Source: Macrocybe gigantea
Lineage: Eukaryota > Basidiomycota > Agaricomycetes > Agaricales > Callistosporiaceae
DNA length: 41,074 bases
Direction: 5' to 3'
Assembly: GCA_011319805.1 (NCBI GenBank)
Contig: SJRY01000202.1
Location: forward strand, 1 to 41,074
Shown here: positions 1-11,425 of the stretch, piece after piece
Numbering within the stretch: the first letter of the stretch is position 1
Layout: the number at the start of each line of letters is the position of its first letter
Made by a program: the position numbers and the translations under genes
The notes under the pieces: model-generated
Told to the model about the DNA's origin: nothing
Databases searched by the model: none
Seen by the model: the letters and a program-made list of their open reading frames with translations, nothing else

Positions 1-1668
<1,668 letters not shown>

Positions 1669-1996
1669 ACACTGTTACCCTTTGCATCCGGCACGATTGT
1701 CCCTTCTTATTCATCCTCCGTTGCGCGACAATACCCTGAACAGGCTCGTGACTATGGATGGACCGGAAATAAACCTCCTAGAAGCAGAAAAAAACGGAAT
1801 GTAGAATGGATAGAGAATTGTCGCTGAAAGTTTGCACATGTACTATTATCGTTGATTATTAGATGGCTATTTCTTTATTTATTTGTTTCCCGCGGGGTAG
1901 GGATGCGGGTCCCACACGACGACTAGCACTATTTGTTCGATGTTCCGCATGTTCCGAATTGTCATGATCGGCCCACATCGCAGACATTGGCAGCAT

Positions 1997-2457
1997 CTAA
2001 GTGCTATCTGGACTGGCGCTTCCCAGTTGAGTTCTTGCGACGAGGAAAGCCGGCGCAAGGCCCTGCAAAATTGAATATGAGCAGAGCGCAGAATGTAATT
2101 TCAAGCATGTCCTTGCCGTCATGACAGCTATGATTCCGTCCGTGATGCGGCTGAAAACGTCCAGTTGCGTCGCCTGTGCTACCTCCGCCACGGGCATGGA
2201 CGCGGAGTACAGAAACGCCGATCGGATTATTTTTACGGTGCCTTGCAACCGAGCGAGCGTGTATATCCTGGCAATGAATGAGACAGCGGCGGTGACGGGC
2301 AACTCGATCTTGCACATAAGTTGTCGAAATAGCTTATTCGTCCTTTTCTGGAGCCTTCCAAGACATATACATCGACGATGAACAGAGAGGCAATTAATGA
2401 CACATTGACGGCAACCAGTAGACCAATCTCCGGTCGACCAAAAGCGACCACATCCAA
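1997..2457 (-). pseudogene. Remnant of a multi-pass membrane protein (DUF6534-like?)
   Basis: Reading leftward, two hydrophobic pieces follow each other in different frames. The first, near 2400-2457, contains RPEIGLLVAVNVSLIASL and VDVYVLEGS. The second, near 2000-2317, contains LPVTAAVSFIARIYTLAR, a further hydrophobic stretch, and FSRITDGIIAVMTARTCLK. The pattern of an aromatic/RIY helix followed by a D-x-I-I-A helix resembles the middle of the DUF6534-type proteins common in Agaricomycetes. No start, no end exons and no continuous frame are present, so I treat it as a decayed gene. The family name is a tentative resemblance from memory. Confidence 0.28.
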
Positions 2458-3054
2458 CCTAGGAATAAGCCGTGGACATCGCCGAGGAGGTTACATCGTT
2501 TCCACAAGAGGAGGCCTTACATAGCCAGTCAAGATTGCATCAACAGAGCGGCTGTTGGTGTGTCTGTGCTTGTGAACAACGTGGTCAACAAGTTTAGGCA
2601 TCCATCGACAAACATAGAAACAGCACTGAACGCTATTCACCCAGCACTTTTGTCAATCACGTGATGTTCAGCGCTTTCCTTGTGCCTCGATTTTCGTCAA
2701 ATCAACGGCAAAGCCTTTCTGCCAGCGACGACCGAGGCGCAAACTCAGTATGATATCATGCTGCACAGGTGCGGTGCAAGATTACAAGTCCTTAGCCTAC
2801 AGTAAGTGCTCGTTTCTTTCATTGTTTCTGAATCTGACATGAGGGCTGCCACTTGTTACAGACGTCGCCCAAAGGACCATTCATTTTCCTATCTTATCTT
2901 TCCCACATCCCTTATCTCCCCCGTCATGCTGCGCAGCGCGCAGCCATCGAGTCATCCCACTTCCCTAGTCATCCTGAGTCATCTCCTTCCAGTCTTACTC
3001 ATCCGCAGTCCACAGCATTGTGCAGCCCTTGGTCCGTGCTCGAGTACTGTAATG

Positions 3055-3062
3055 TATATAAG
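3055..3062 (+). promoter_or_regulatory. Candidate TATA box without an intact gene downstream
   Basis: TATATAAG is followed about 30-60 bases later by a pyrimidine-rich stretch typical of the start regions of strongly expressed basidiomycete genes. No usable ATG opens a long frame downstream; only the weak remnant near 3181-3420 follows. It may be the promoter of a lost gene. Confidence 0.35.
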
Positions 3063-3180
3063 GACTCCCAGATGTACCAGTAGCACTAGGCTTAATATTC
3101 CTTTTGCCATCATCTCAAGACCACTCTCGCACTTAGTCTGCCCCAGTCCTTCTGAGATTTGTCTAGCCTAACACAGTCAA

Positions 3181-3420
3181 GGTGTCGAACGGGATTCAGT
3201 ACAACAGATGATGCCATCTCGAGGATTGTTCGAAGTCAGCGGTTGGTCTTAACATTGTAATGATTCTATACTAACCGATTCTTCCGTAGTGACGGTGGAA
3301 ACGTGCATGTTAATGTGAGCAACTGCAAACTTCAAACATCCCTAGATACACAATCTCGACTGTTGGTTAGAGCACTGTTTGCTGTTGGCAATATCATATT
3401 TTTCATGAGTAAGCATATCC
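3181..3420 (+). pseudogene. Possible C-terminal exon remnant of a membrane protein
   Basis: A short frame reads TGFSTTDDAISRIVRSQR just before a GT donor near 3240, with a CTAAC branch-like motif and a TAG acceptor near 3289. A second piece, LQTSLDTQSRLLVRALFAV, leads into a hydrophobic stretch. The first motif resembles the F-x-x-T-D-x-x-I-x-R-L-I segment that precedes the last helices of DUF6534-type proteins. Nothing upstream supplies the remaining helices. Assignment is weak. Confidence 0.22.
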
Positions 3421-5441
3421 TGTGCTCATGTCTTTTCATACATGCTGACGCTTGTGGAATCACAACTTCAGCTATGCCAGTATGCGTTTTTCAAATGTAC
3501 TGCATTTGATATTCTTACCAGACGACATCAGCATATGGCCTTGTCAGTTTGGAAAATGCGAACTCGACTCTCATGCTCATCATATTCATAATTGAACTCA
3601 TTATAGGAACTTCTTCTGGGACTTGCCTCTCTCGAAGCTTTACTCAAATAGCCTCCTTTCATCGCTTAATGCCGTTTGAGGTCCAAGGATACATCACAAG
3701 CAACGTCATATGACATGCAGAGCAGCAATGCAGACTTTAGTGGAAGAAGACCTGTGAGTTTTGTTTCATGTCTGATAGAGCTCTTACAGCAACTTCTATT
3801 CTTTTCAGCATGTGGTATGTTGGAATCAGATTAAGTGCTGTCATCCTATCTCTCATTATACTACTAGCAATACATCCCTCACAGCTATGAGATGGACTCT
3901 CACATATCCTATGACATTTCTTCTTCATTCAACACAGGTCGAGTGGATGTAGAGCATGGTGTAGCTATCACGAAGGTGCACCTGTATTGAGATGATTGTC
4001 TTCATTTCAACTAACATGTTTTTGAGGTTTTTGAACAGTTCACAGATGACCACCAGCCTGCTGTGCATGGCTCGACTCAGTAAATCTAATAGCTTTAGAA
4101 AGGACTTGTCCTATGACGTGCATACTGGACTGGGTCTTTTGTTTTATCTCTATGTGAATACCATTGAAACTTTGGTCGGAAAGATGTGAAAGACAATGCA
4201 ACACTCTTTCGGTACATTTTGTATCGCTCATCGAGTCATCAAAGTGGCATGTCAAGAGCTATAGAGCTGGCACCCGAATCATATTCCTGAACGAACGGCG
4301 ATTGCCGCTTTCCCATGCCACATTCACTGTCCCATTTGACTACTCTCAGTGACCTTCATCATTTTCTTATATCACATCACGACAATGATGTGTTGGAGAG
4401 TGTGCCTGCGCTTTAAAATAGCACCTCGACGTGAACTGTCACTTGGCAATGCATGACCCTCCATGGTTGCATCTCAGGCGCGATCAAAGTCACCGATGCT
4501 TGGAACAGTGATGTCGGGCCGGCAGGATAGCCCTTCTTCCTGCTCGCGATATCATTGCTGTTGCCCATTCACAACTGATGTAATGGTAAATACCAGAAAC
4601 CTTTGGAGAGGTCCGTTGATTCCGGCAAATCGGTGTCCATTAGATGGTCATATGAATATAGATGGTGCCGCGAGCTCAAGGAACTCCTTGGAGCTCAGTC
4701 CGCAAAAATTCTATTAATTCGGTGAGAGAGGCAGCGGTATCTAGTTGGTCGCGTCTGCATTTCTCCATCACCTTTGGGCGTCTCAGTAGCATCTCTCATC
4801 GTCAACTGTGTTCCCATTGAGTTATGATGCTTCAGACCTGTCGGGATCATCAATTGTCTTACCGGCGGGGAATATCAGGACGCCGCGTACGATATCGGCG
4901 GTGGATATCGTCGATGACAACAGTGCCTTCGACAGGTACGTTGAGATATCTCACCTGGATCGCCTGAACAGAGTACGGCGTGAAAAACTTGCACGTTTGA
5001 TAGCCCCTGTAAGCCGAGCCCAGTAGAATAAGGCTGTATTGTATGACGTTGATAGTTAATACTATCAATCTTCCATTTTATTTCACGAACTCCTTGGCCA
5101 CGATGGGCTTATGATGTCGGGAACGATCCTTCGTGGACGTGGCATTGGGCAAAGAATCGTCAGTGCGTAAGCATAGAAATAAGGGGTAGTACTCACATGG
5201 CAGATGGGCAGATGAGCTAGGTGACGTTAGACATGAAACAAGAGAAGGGAATCCAAAGAATGAAAGGAGGGAAGATATATGATTCTATATTCGATTGATA
5301 TGCGGACCTACATTCGTATGTACCTATCTGGTATATATGCGTCAAAGTAATGTCAAGATCTCGGATGTAGTTTATGATGGGCGGCAAGAGGCAGCAACAG
5401 AAAAGAGAGATTAGAGGATGTAACAAAAATGAGAGCAATTC

Positions 5442-7252
5442 TCAACTCGCGGCTCGGACGTAGATCCAGCGCGGGTCAAAGAATTCGTCGATCGACCGAA
5501 GCTTGAAGAACAGCTATAGATTTCGCATATATGATTCAGGGCGTAGGTGAAAAGTAGGGTGTCGCCGGATCTCGAGGTGTGAAGAGGTATCGCGTCGTTA
5601 TTTGTCTGCAAGCGTCTTGTCATGTGGCCTCGGCGCGCGAGAGAGCATAAAGAAGAGGAAGGCATAGAAAGAGAAAAAATGAAAGGTAAAGTTAAAAATA
5701 GTAGCAGAGTAATAAAGGAAGAAAAGATAGGCAACCAGTCATATGTTCCTTCTAGGACGGAAGTTCTGAAAGACAACGATGGAAATGAAGAGTGGAGAAC
5801 GTGTCAGGATAGGTACATACAATCAAATGAGGAACGTACCAAAACTATCGTCGATCTTGAGTTCGACCTTTAAGAGTGCCGGCCGCTGAACTACCTGCCC
5901 GACTCTTCTCCTCTAGAAAACTGCCTGCCGCGGCACCAAAGTCGATTTTCTTAGGCATAGGTATAGGGATCCGCGGCTCGTCAACGTCGGTATCATCCTC
6001 CGCTCCGCTGGAAAGGGCTTCTCTACGCAGGGCGCTTGCTTTATTGGCATTGTTCCTTCTTCTTAAGGCCATTGTCGAGCCCTGCGCCGGGCTAGGGGAG
6101 ACGGATCGTGTTATCCTGACAGAGCCGCTGTGGTGGTGCTGACGACCTCGGCCAGGCTTGTGAGCAGTCGGAAAGAGAAGCTTGGGAGGGCAGCGGATAT
6201 CAGGAGAGTAATCCGGATGATCCAGTGGGAGACGGGAGTTGGCAGAGGGCGAGCGAGGCCGTTTCTTGCGGTGATCGTACAACGGGTTCGGGAAGGTGCC
6301 TCGGACGCCACGGCTGGGTATTAAAAAAAAAAAAAAAAAAGTTCAGCGTCAGAAGCGGTATTGCAGAGCGCATATAGCTAAACGTATGCGCGGAAAAAAC
6401 GTACAAAACATAAGTCACGGTAGGCTTTTCCTGTAAAGGAGTACGCGGTTCCGCGATGTTGGATATCTCGGCACTGTTCAGGCCTCCAGGAGCGGGAGAA
6501 TCAACCAAGAACGGATTGTTGGGCGAATCACGCGCAGGCCTAGGTTCGGGCGTGATCGGCGGCGAGCTAGACATGGACGCCACGGCTGTACTTGGCGTGT
6601 TTGACGCCGTGGCGACCAGCGTCGAGGACGATGCGATAGCAGCCAGCGAAGCCTTTTTCTTGTTGGCAACTCTGCGATTCGACGGGGGAGGGGAAACAGG
6701 CGTGACGCATTTCGTAGAACCGCTCCTTTTCTTCGCAACAGCAGAACTGCTGTCGCTCGCGGCGCTAGAGGAAGTGCCGGAAGCGCCAGAGGCCGTGTTC
6801 CTCAGGCGGCGATACACCAACGGATGGGCTGGAGACGACGATTCGGATTTCGTTTGGTGCCTCAACTTCTTCGCAGGATGCCCAGCAGCTGCGGGAGGCG
6901 GAGGGGCATCCCCTAACCAGAACGCGTCCTCCTCCGCATCGGGGTCCTTCGTCTCGCTAGTTCGCCGCTTCTTCAGACCCTTGTTCACCGCGTCGTCTAG
7001 TCCGCCGTTCCCCCCCGCCCCGCCCTCGTCATCACTGTCCGTGAGGACCGCGTTGCTTCGCACCTCAGCACCGTCACTATGCCCGCCTTCTTCCTCGGTG
7101 CTGCTGTCTGTGACCCGCGAGTTTCTGCGAGAGCGTCTATGCTTTCCCTTATGGTGAGTTCTGGGAGGCGTGGGCAACGACGCAGTCGATGCTGAACGTT
7201 TTAGAGGTCGAGGAGGCGGGGGCAATGCCACTGTCGGAATTGATGAGTCCAT
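5442..7252 (-). CDS. Serine/proline-rich protein of unknown function
   Basis: I do not recognise this gene. The first exon (7252 to about 6405) starts MDSSIPTVALPPPPRP and is low-complexity: KRSASTASLPTPPRT, acidic and basic clusters such as KKRRTSE, and many Ser-Pro pairs, as in an intrinsically disordered, possibly nuclear phosphoprotein. A GTACGT donor at 6404 and an ACCCAG acceptor ending at 6314 remove an intron with an 18-T tract beside the acceptor, and the join gives TYVFRGVRGTFPNPLYDHR in frame. Exon 2 continues to MPKKIDFGAAAGSFLEEKS near 5900. Further left, KVELKIDDSFG near 5850 and a terminal LRSIDEFFDPRWIYVRAAS ending at 5442 look coding but lie in other frames. The 3' structure is therefore unresolved, through introns or indels. 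The gene is real; exon boundaries beyond 5900 are guesses. Confidence 0.6.
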
Positions 7253-7563
7253 TTTTTACCGCTTCGTCGACCTTTTTCCTATGAGAAATCCAAGCTATGT
7301 CACAAAAATCGTTATGCACACGATGGATGAAGCGATAGAAGAGAGGAATGTGGTGGCGAAGGAAAGGGAAACGAGAAGGACAACAATAGCGTGCAGTCTC
7401 GACAAAGGCAAACATAATGACACAGCCACTCCCCATTGTGTGGCCCGTTTCGGCAGCCGTGGCCTCGTCGTGAAGCATATTATCGCTAAAATTCTTCCAG
7501 AATTCGAGAAAAAGAGGCACAATACAACGAACAGCTACGCAAAGCATCATTAAGTCTAAATTC
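7253..7563. other. Spacer between the FunK1 array and the serine-rich gene
   Basis: About 310 bases without a supported gene. It is probably the 3' flank of the kinase copy ending at 7564 plus the promoter of the leftward gene starting at 7252. Open frames on both strands here have no recognisable content. Confidence 0.45.
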
Positions 7564-8574
7564 TACGGTTCTGTTCCCTCGTGCGTATTGAGCGGGCTGA
7601 GGTTCAGTGATCGTCCTGCTTTGTTCGAAAATGGATGCGGCGTTGCTCGTTTTCATTTGGAGGAATTCAGACTTGAAGCTGAAGGGAGTACATCGCCGAG
7701 CCCTGGGTGCCCATCCGAAGGGGTAGACTTCGACCTTCGGTCACCACCGCTGCCACCTTGCAAACTACCAGAGAGCGGGCCCTCCGACACCAAGCGATTC
7801 TCCTCTTTTATTTCCTTTCGTGCTTGCACCGTCGCGCTAAGCGGAACCCTGTAGGCCGTGCTAGCGTCGTTAACGGGGGCCAGTCCTTTTCCAAAAGGGC
7901 CTCATCCATCAATTTCAGCATGGCTCGGGGCGTCAAGATCTTGTTAGCATCGGTGCCTTCTTCAGCGTTGGCACAGTCCTTGATCAGCATCCGTAAGCGA
8001 CGCAGCATAGTGGTGAGTGGGACGTTTCCAGTCAACACCAACGGATGTTTGTTGACCCATTCAAATTTGGTCGCATAGCGATGATCAGGAGAAGGATCGT
8101 CGAACAGCCACTTAGCTGCTTGGTCCCCTTTCCGATGTTCGTGTTTAGCGTGACGGAGGAGGCACCATATGAGGACCCAACACACCGACTCCAAGTCATG
8201 CCTCAGGCAATGATCTTCCTTCACTTCGTTCAAGATACCGAGCGCCATGAATGGCCAAGCGCCCTTCAAATAGACGAAGATCAGCGACAGATATGCAATG
8301 TGTCTATATCTGAACGCACCGTCATATCCTTCATTCCTTTGTCAATGTAATCCTTAAATTGTTCGGGCTCGGGATCCGCTACTGAGATGCGGACGGCAGC
8401 ATAGTCAAAATCATGCAAAAAGCCACCGAATTTGTGCTCATGCAGCAACACGTTGCCGACGCTGACGTCCCTGTGAACGACTCCGCAATAATCGGCAATG
8501 GCGAGTCCTAGGGAGATCATGGGTACGCTCTGAAATTAAACGATATCCTTGGCACTCACCAATGACAACGTCAC
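7564..8574 (-). pseudogene. FunK1 kinase copy 1, C-terminal part (split by LTR element)
   Basis: FunK1 kinases are a fungus-specific protein kinase group expanded in mushrooms. This part begins at the insertion point with RDVVIG, then after an intron reads VVHRDVSVGNVLLHEHKFGG and LHDFDYA. These are the catalytic loop HRD-x4-N and a DFD in place of DFG. Next comes a further exon, GAWPFMALGILNEVKEDHCLRHDLESVCWVLIWCLLRH. Near 7872-7879 the frame breaks, apparently by one lost base; in the restored frame the tail continues as VNDASTAYRVPLSATVQARK. It meets a TGA at 7653-7655 where the paralogs keep a basic SSKRKR-like segment, then continues SNKAGRSLNLSPLNTHE to a TAG at 7564-7566. Insertion, frameshift and stop together make this copy dead or strongly altered. 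Confidence 0.85.
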
Positions 8575-8579
8575 GTAAT
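8575..8579. repeat. Left target-site duplication (GTAAT)
   Basis: GTAAT lies immediately before the TG of the 5' LTR and is repeated exactly after the CA of the 3' LTR at 16375-16379. A 5-bp duplication is standard for Ty3/gypsy integrases. Confidence 0.95.
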
Positions 8580-8825
8580 TGAAGCGATTGGTACAGGACG
8601 ACCGAGTTAGCTTCATTTGTATGTGTTTGTTTTCTCTCAACAATACTGGCCCTCGTCGCTTTTGTTCTCTTTTGTATGTAGTTTACAAGATCTCAGATCA
8701 GGTATCTAGGTATTTAAACCCCTCCTTCATGTACGGTAACAGCAGTGTTTCCATTAAAGAGTTTTGGCCAGTTCTCTCAGATTGACTAAGGCTTGGACTC
8801 ACTCCAATCTCTCGTGATTTCAACA
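8580..8825 (+). repeat. 5' LTR (246 bp)
   Basis: It begins TGAAGCGATTGG and ends GATTTCAACA. It contains a TATA-like TATTTAAA at 8711-8718, the likely element promoter. It is identical as read to the 3' LTR. Confidence 0.96.
8711..8718 (+). promoter_or_regulatory. LTR TATA-like box
   Basis: TATTTAAA is the only good TATA-like sequence in the LTR, which puts the expected RNA start about 30-45 bases downstream, near 8742-8756. The second copy is in the 3' LTR at about 16260-16267. Confidence 0.5.
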
Positions 8826-8833
8826 CATTTTTG

Positions 8834-8846
8834 AACTCCTTTTAAC
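8834..8846 (+). other. Candidate primer-binding site
   Basis: AACTCCTTTTAAC lies nine bases after the 5' LTR, where the minus-strand primer should anneal. No sequence starting TGG, as expected for a tRNA 3' end, is present here. The segment is imperfectly complementary (one or two bulges) to TTAAAGAGTT at 8754-8763, near the predicted start of the RNA. That suggests Tf1-like self-priming, but this is inference. Confidence 0.3.
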
Positions 8847-8905
8847 TTCTCTTACTTTCCGTCTCTCTCCGATTGAAGGCTTGATCTCCCTTGCATCGAC
8901 ACGAG

Positions 8906-11425
8906 ATGGCTACCAGTACTGCTGTTACGCAAGGTCAGAAGACCACTCGTACCGCTGGATTATTTGGGCAAAACCCTTCGCTTAAAGCCAGGGTAAAGTC
9001 CGATGTGGCGAAGGGATTCTCTACTGTGCCAAAGGTTGCGGATGCACCTGCTAGTGGCCAAGGATCCAGTACCGACCTTAGGGTCGAAGAACGCGCTCCT
9101 ACGGGAGGGAGCCGTTTGACTCCTCAAGCAGAGGAGGGAAGCGCAGAAGGATCTGTAGATACATCAGCTGATGCCGCCGATGATGGATTCTTGCATCCGC
9201 GTTCTCCATTCGGTGACTCTGAGAATAGAGGAACCAATATTGATACTCAACTTAGACCAGCCAGGTGGAGTGACGAAATGGATGAGGAAGATAACGGCGT
9301 TATCACTCCCATTGTCACCGGAACTGCTCAAGCCAGTAAGGATGACGGCAAGCAGACCAAACAACCTAGAGATGCTGGCGAAATCGGTAAAGAACTTAAA
9401 CGACTGGTCAGAGAAATGATGGAACTCAAGGTCATAAATGCCTCTCTGACGGCAGCTCAAGAGCAATTGGCCCAGAACAACCTCCTTCGTGAAGAAACGA
9501 TCAGGCAGGAAGAAGCAAAATATTCTGGACAGAACCCGACTTACGATCGAGCTTCCTCTGCTCTACCTCGTGGCAGCAGCATGCGCCGAGCTATGCGAGG
9601 TGACGACCCTGGAGATGACTCCAACCCCCCGTCTGACTCTGAATCCAAGAAGCCTCCGACGGGAGGCGGAGGAAGAGGAAATAGCGGTGGTAGTGGTGGG
9701 GGCGGCAGCGGAGGTTCCGGAGGACCCGACGATGGAGATACATCCGACGATTCCAATGGGCCTGACCTCTTCGATCAGGAACCCGAGTCTGACCATGCTA
9801 GTGACTCGGAAGGAACCAAACGAACAAAGCGTGAAAAACGTCGACGTTATCGCGCTAAGATAGCAAGGTTAAGATACCAGCAGAATTTCCTGAAAGAAGA
9901 CCCACCTTTCAAGTACAATGGAGAGGTCCAAGCTGGACTCTTCAAGAAATGGGTAAGGGAAATTCGAGACTGGATCAAACGAGGGCACTTGTCAACCCAG
10001 GACGGCATCCGAATGTCTGGAAAGTACCTAGGGGACCGCGCTTATCAGTTTTACGAACGTGATATCCTAGATTTAGGAAAGAAATATGAACTCACAGAAT
10101 ATTTCGAAAGAATGTTCGACTATTGTTTCCCAATCGATTTTCGTATGAGACAACGAGATAAATTCGATACGAGTCGGCAGGACAACCGAAGCGTTCTTGA
10201 CTTCCTTCGTTATCTCAGACAAGTCGCTGATACCATTGGGGACATAAGTGATAAGGACATCGCCCTCGCATTCTGGAGGAGATGTCAGCCTTATCTTCGG
10301 GTTAAAATGACTGAAGAGGGATTTGAACCCACTAAGATATCTATCGAAATGATAGAAGTTGTCGCAGTACGACTTGAGCATGCTCATAACGCAGCTGAGG
10401 AAGAACGGAAGAAGTCTTCCAAAGTAAATCCTCATAAACCTCACCTGAAAACTGCGAGTTCAGGACCCTTGAGCTCTCCTGAATCGGCACTCTTGTCGAA
10501 ATCTTCCTCAACCTCAGGGAACTCACCATTGAAGAAGCAAACCAAGAACCCACTTCGGGACAAAGCCCGAATTAAGAAACTCCGTGAGGAAGGGCGTTGC
10601 TTCAGTTGTGGATCAAAAGACCACATCTTGAGTCAATGCCCTGACCGGCTGACTAAGAAGCCACCTGTTCGACTTGCCACAATGGGCTTGATGAGCCCCG
10701 CAGAGGTGCGACTTGCAGCTGTTCAAGAGGGGTCAAACCTTAGCCTGTTCGGTATTGGAATGACTCAAACGGCGGATAGAGTGTCGAAAGAGGCCAGACG
10801 CGCAGCCCTGGTCGATACCGCTCTCAAGACCCTTCAGCAATCTGTCCCATTAGCCTTTGACTATGAGCTGGATGATGCAGAGGTCTCGCCGTTCGTACCT
10901 GGTCGGTTCTCAACCTACCAATGCACCTGTCAAGTCCCCGAAGAGAAGGAACATATTATCCTTCTCGACGAGCTCTGCTCAGCTGACCTTGAGTTGAATT
11001 ACTCTGATTTGGAAGACCCGGATTTTGACATCGTGCAGTGGCTACACGAGCAGAAAGCAGCGAATTTCCGGTGTCTCCTTCACAAGCGACGGAGGGGCTC
11101 CTCATTTCACAACTCTGGTAACAGTGGTTCGGGTGAACCGGGTGACGACTCTGATTCCGAGTCAGATACGTCTGATGATGGGGAGGATTTTCCTCCTAAT
11201 GGCCCTGATGGTACTGGGAACGAGACTCGCCATTATAATGACTCCGCACTGGGTTGCAGCACCTTAAATGTCTCTGTGGTAGGCTCACCATCCACCCGAC
11301 ACCAAACTTCCTCGGAAGTGATGACCCTTGAGCGCAATGCCACCAGAATCAAAGACCCTACTATTATCATACCAAAACCCATCGTAGTGGTTGTACGTAT
11401 TGCAGGAAGCCTTGCCGAGCATTGA
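8906..11425 (+). CDS. gag: Retrotransposon Gag protein
   Basis: This is the structural protein that packages the element RNA. I start at the ATG at 8906 (MATSTAVTQGQ), giving 839 residues. An N-terminal disordered region carries Ser/Asp-rich and Gly-rich tracts (GGGGRGNSGGSGGGG near residues 254-270) and a basic KRTKREKRRRYR cluster. The capsid-like core follows at about residues 310-500 (PPFKYNGEVQAGLFKKWVRE, then FLRYLRQVADTIGD). A zinc knuckle CFSCGSKDHILSQC (C-x2-C-x4-H-x4-C) starts at residue 565. The C-terminal 250 residues are acidic and lead toward the protease. The frame closes with TGA at 11423-11425, just as the pol frame takes over one base back, near 11407. Confidence 0.93.
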   Translation: MATSTAVTQGQKTTRTAGLFGQNPSLKARVKSDVAKGFSTVPKVADAPASGQGSSTDLRVEERAPTGGSRLTPQAEEGSAEGSVDTSADAADDGFLHPRSPFGDSENRGTNIDTQLRPARWSDEMDEEDNGVITPIVTGTAQASKDDGKQTKQPRDAGEIGKELKRLVREMMELKVINASLTAAQEQLAQNNLLREETIRQEEAKYSGQNPTYDRASSALPRGSSMRRAMRGDDPGDDSNPPSDSESKKPPTGGGGRGNSGGSGGGGSGGSGGPDDGDTSDDSNGPDLFDQEPESDHASDSEGTKRTKREKRRRYRAKIARLRYQQNFLKEDPPFKYNGEVQAGLFKKWVREIRDWIKRGHLSTQDGIRMSGKYLGDRAYQFYERDILDLGKKYELTEYFERMFDYCFPIDFRMRQRDKFDTSRQDNRSVLDFLRYLRQVADTIGDISDKDIALAFWRRCQPYLRVKMTEEGFEPTKISIEMIEVVAVRLEHAHNAAEEERKKSSKVNPHKPHLKTASSGPLSSPESALLSKSSSTSGNSPLKKQTKNPLRDKARIKKLREEGRCFSCGSKDHILSQCPDRLTKKPPVRLATMGLMSPAEVRLAAVQEGSNLSLFGIGMTQTADRVSKEARRAALVDTALKTLQQSVPLAFDYELDDAEVSPFVPGRFSTYQCTCQVPEEKEHIILLDELCSADLELNYSDLEDPDFDIVQWLHEQKAANFRCLLHKRRRGSSFHNSGNSGSGEPGDDSDSESDTSDDGEDFPPNGPDGTGNETRHYNDSALGCSTLNVSVVGSPSTRHQTSSEVMTLERNATRIKDPTIIIPKPIVVVVRIAGSLAEH

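Larger units (their letters stand above)
1669..5441. other. Gene-poor stretch with remnants only
   Basis: No intact gene can be supported across these 3.8 kb. Open frames are short, carry no recognisable motifs and do not join by plausible introns. Two pieces that resemble parts of fungal multi-pass membrane proteins (1997-2457 minus, 3181-3420 plus) and one good TATA box near 3055 are listed separately. Positions 3540-5441 show only unassignable fragments on both strands. Confidence 0.6.

Noticed and set aside
4400..5070. Reverse-transcriptase-like fragment on the minus strand
   Set aside because: A few residues resemble a YLDD-like context, but the frames are interrupted and no second motif supports it.
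8580..8785. Short protein-coding frame inside each LTR (same frame in both LTRs)
   Set aside because: It recurs only because the LTRs are identical. It lacks any motif and spans the promoter region.
9541..9796. Proline-rich and serine-rich minus-strand frames opposite gag
   Set aside because: They are mirror images of the Gly/Ser/Asp-rich repeats in gag.
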